Shown: one piece after another, positions 14,015 through 14,705 of the stretch | How positions within the stretch are numbered: the first letter of the stretch is position 1 | How the letters are laid out: the number at the start of each line of letters is the position of its first letter | NCBI GenBank assembly: GCA_023406225.1 | Contig: JAEXWS010000035.1 | Coordinates: 1 to 14,705, forward strand | From: Bacillota bacterium | GTDB lineage: Bacteria > Bacillota > Clostridia > Oscillospirales > Oscillospiraceae | Direction of reading: 5' to 3' | DNA length: 14,705 nt | Made by a program: the position numbers and the translations under genes | Notes under the pieces: model-generated | What the model was told of the DNA's origin: nothing | The model's database searches: none | The model's input: the letters and a program-made list of their open reading frames with translations, nothing else

Positions 14015-14054
14015 CCACTTTTCACAAAGGTCCTCTCCCAGCCCGTCCAGCGCG

Positions 14055-14098
14055 GGGAAAAGGCCCGGTCCCCCCCCAAAGGGTCCGGGCCTCTTTTC
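14055..14098 (-). terminator. terminator after the ABC ATPase gene, potentially bidirectional
   Basis: AGGCCCGGTCCC (14061-14072) pairs with GGGTCCGGGCCT (14081-14092), eight pairs, one T-T mismatch and three more pairs, around an 8-base loop. On the minus strand it lies just after the ATPase stop and is followed by TTTTCCCC. On the plus strand it is followed by CTTTTCTC. It separates the ATPase gene from the small-protein promoter. Confidence 0.75.
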
Positions 14099-14705
14099 TC
14101 AAAGGCGCTCCAAAATATACTTCTTATACGCCAAAAACTCCGGCGTAAGGTTGAAGTCCTTTCCTCTCGGCTTCGGTTCCCGGACCGCGATCTCGTCCGT
14201 GATCCGCCCGCCGGTGAGAAGATAGATGCGGTCCGACAAAAGCACCGCCTCGTCGATGTCGTGGGTGATGAAGAGCGTGGAGAGCCGGATGCGCTCCATG
14301 ACCTCCAGATACCACCCGTGGACGGCGCTTTTCGTCAGCGTGTCCAGAGCGGAGAAGGGCTCGTCCAGCAGCGCCACGTTCTGGGAGAAGAGATACGTCC
14401 GCAGCAAGGCCGCCCGCTGGCGCATGCCGCCGGAGAGCTGGGCGGGCCAGAGGGTCTCCGTCCCCTCCAGGCCGAACTCCGCAAACAGCGCCGCCGCCCG
14501 GGTCCGGGCCTCTTTCCTGGAAACGCCCCGCAGCAGCAGGGGCAGGGCCACGTTGTCCTGAATGGTGCGGTAGGGCAGCAGCAGGTCCTTTTGCAGCATA
14601 TAGCTGATGCGCCCCGGACGGCCCGTCACGTCCTCACCGTCCAGGAACACCTGCCCCGCGTCCGGAGCCAGCAGGCCGGAGATGATGTTGAAGAGCGTGG
14701 TCTTG
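14099..14705 (-). CDS. ABC transporter ATP-binding protein, nitrate/sulfonate/taurine type (5' end outside window)
   Basis: This is the ATPase subunit of an importer, on the inner face of the membrane. About 201 C-terminal codons are visible; the frame is open to the right edge, where KTTLFNIISGLLAPDAG is the end of Walker A and the following helix. A GTG at 14650 could be mistaken for a start but lies inside the conserved core. Further motifs in order: Q-loop in YMLQKDLLLPYRTIQDN, ABC signature LSGGMRQR, Walker B with D-loop VALLDEPFSALD, and H-loop FITHDIDEA. The LLPYRT wording and the short C-terminus without an accessory domain fit the NitT/TauT group (SsuB, TauB, or thiamine-precursor ThiZ-like). 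The substrate cannot be told without the permease and binding protein, presumably further right. A terminator follows the stop closely, so it is the last gene of its operon. Confidence 0.92.
   Translation of the reverse strand, partial: KTTLFNIISGLLAPDAGQVFLDGEDVTGRPGRISYMLQKDLLLPYRTIQDNVALPLLLRGVSRKEARTRAAALFAEFGLEGTETLWPAQLSGGMRQRAALLRTYLFSQNVALLDEPFSALDTLTKSAVHGWYLEVMERIRLSTLFITHDIDEAVLLSDRIYLLTGGRITDEIAVREPKPRGKDFNLTPEFLAYKKYILERL

Overview
The window looks like chromosomal DNA of a strictly anaerobic, fermentative, fairly GC-rich member of the Clostridia. A relative of the Oscillospiraceae is my best guess, which is inference from gene content and composition, not from a marker gene. Supporting signs are a one-chain pyruvate:ferredoxin oxidoreductase, a CpI-like [FeFe] hydrogenase, strong AGGAGG-type ribosome sites on nearly every gene, and short hairpin-plus-T-tract terminators.

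Region 1 (1-9655, + strand) is one tightly packed gene cluster: the C-terminal part of a D-2-hydroxyacid dehydrogenase (its start lies before the window), pyruvate:ferredoxin oxidoreductase (nifJ), a complete tripartite tricarboxylate-type transporter (binding lipoprotein TctC, small membrane protein TctB, large permease TctA), a LarA-like (DUF2088) protein of the nickel-pincer racemase/epimerase superfamily, and a cysteine-rich DUF169 protein. A textbook intrinsic terminator closes it at 9621-9655. A coherent reading is a carboxylate-use operon: import of a small hydroxy- or related carboxylic acid by the transporter, change of stereochemistry by the LarA-like protein, oxidation to a 2-oxoacid by the dehydrogenase, and oxidative decarboxylation to an acyl-CoA plus reduced ferredoxin by NifJ. 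The pyruvate-binding residues of NifJ appear conserved, so lactate to pyruvate to acetyl-CoA is the simplest version, but the transported substrate is not shown by the sequence. A strong hairpin without a T-tract sits between tctC and tctB and probably sets the excess of binding protein over membrane subunits.

Region 2 (9656-13742, + strand) is visibly richer in G+C. After a 255-base non-coding stretch with a possible promoter come two overlapping genes: a fusion of a NuoF-like iron-sulfur domain with a GltD/NfnB-like flavoprotein, and a five-cluster [FeFe] hydrogenase. They should form a two-subunit NAD(P)H-linked hydrogenase. The downstream 250 bases hold a run of four or five consecutive hairpins, one or two of which are terminators. 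The rest look like a dispersed palindromic repeat or a structured RNA.

Region 3 (13743-14705, - strand) holds a 61-residue single-pass membrane protein of unknown function with a good sigma-A-type promoter, then a bidirectional terminator, then the C-terminal part of an ABC transporter ATPase of the nitrate/sulfonate/taurine type that runs off the right edge.

The part most worth pursuing is the region 1 cluster: a TTT transporter, LarA-like protein, DUF169 protein, hydroxyacid dehydrogenase and PFOR in one transcription unit suggests an undescribed hydroxyacid fermentation route. The GltD-type hydrogenase pair is second.
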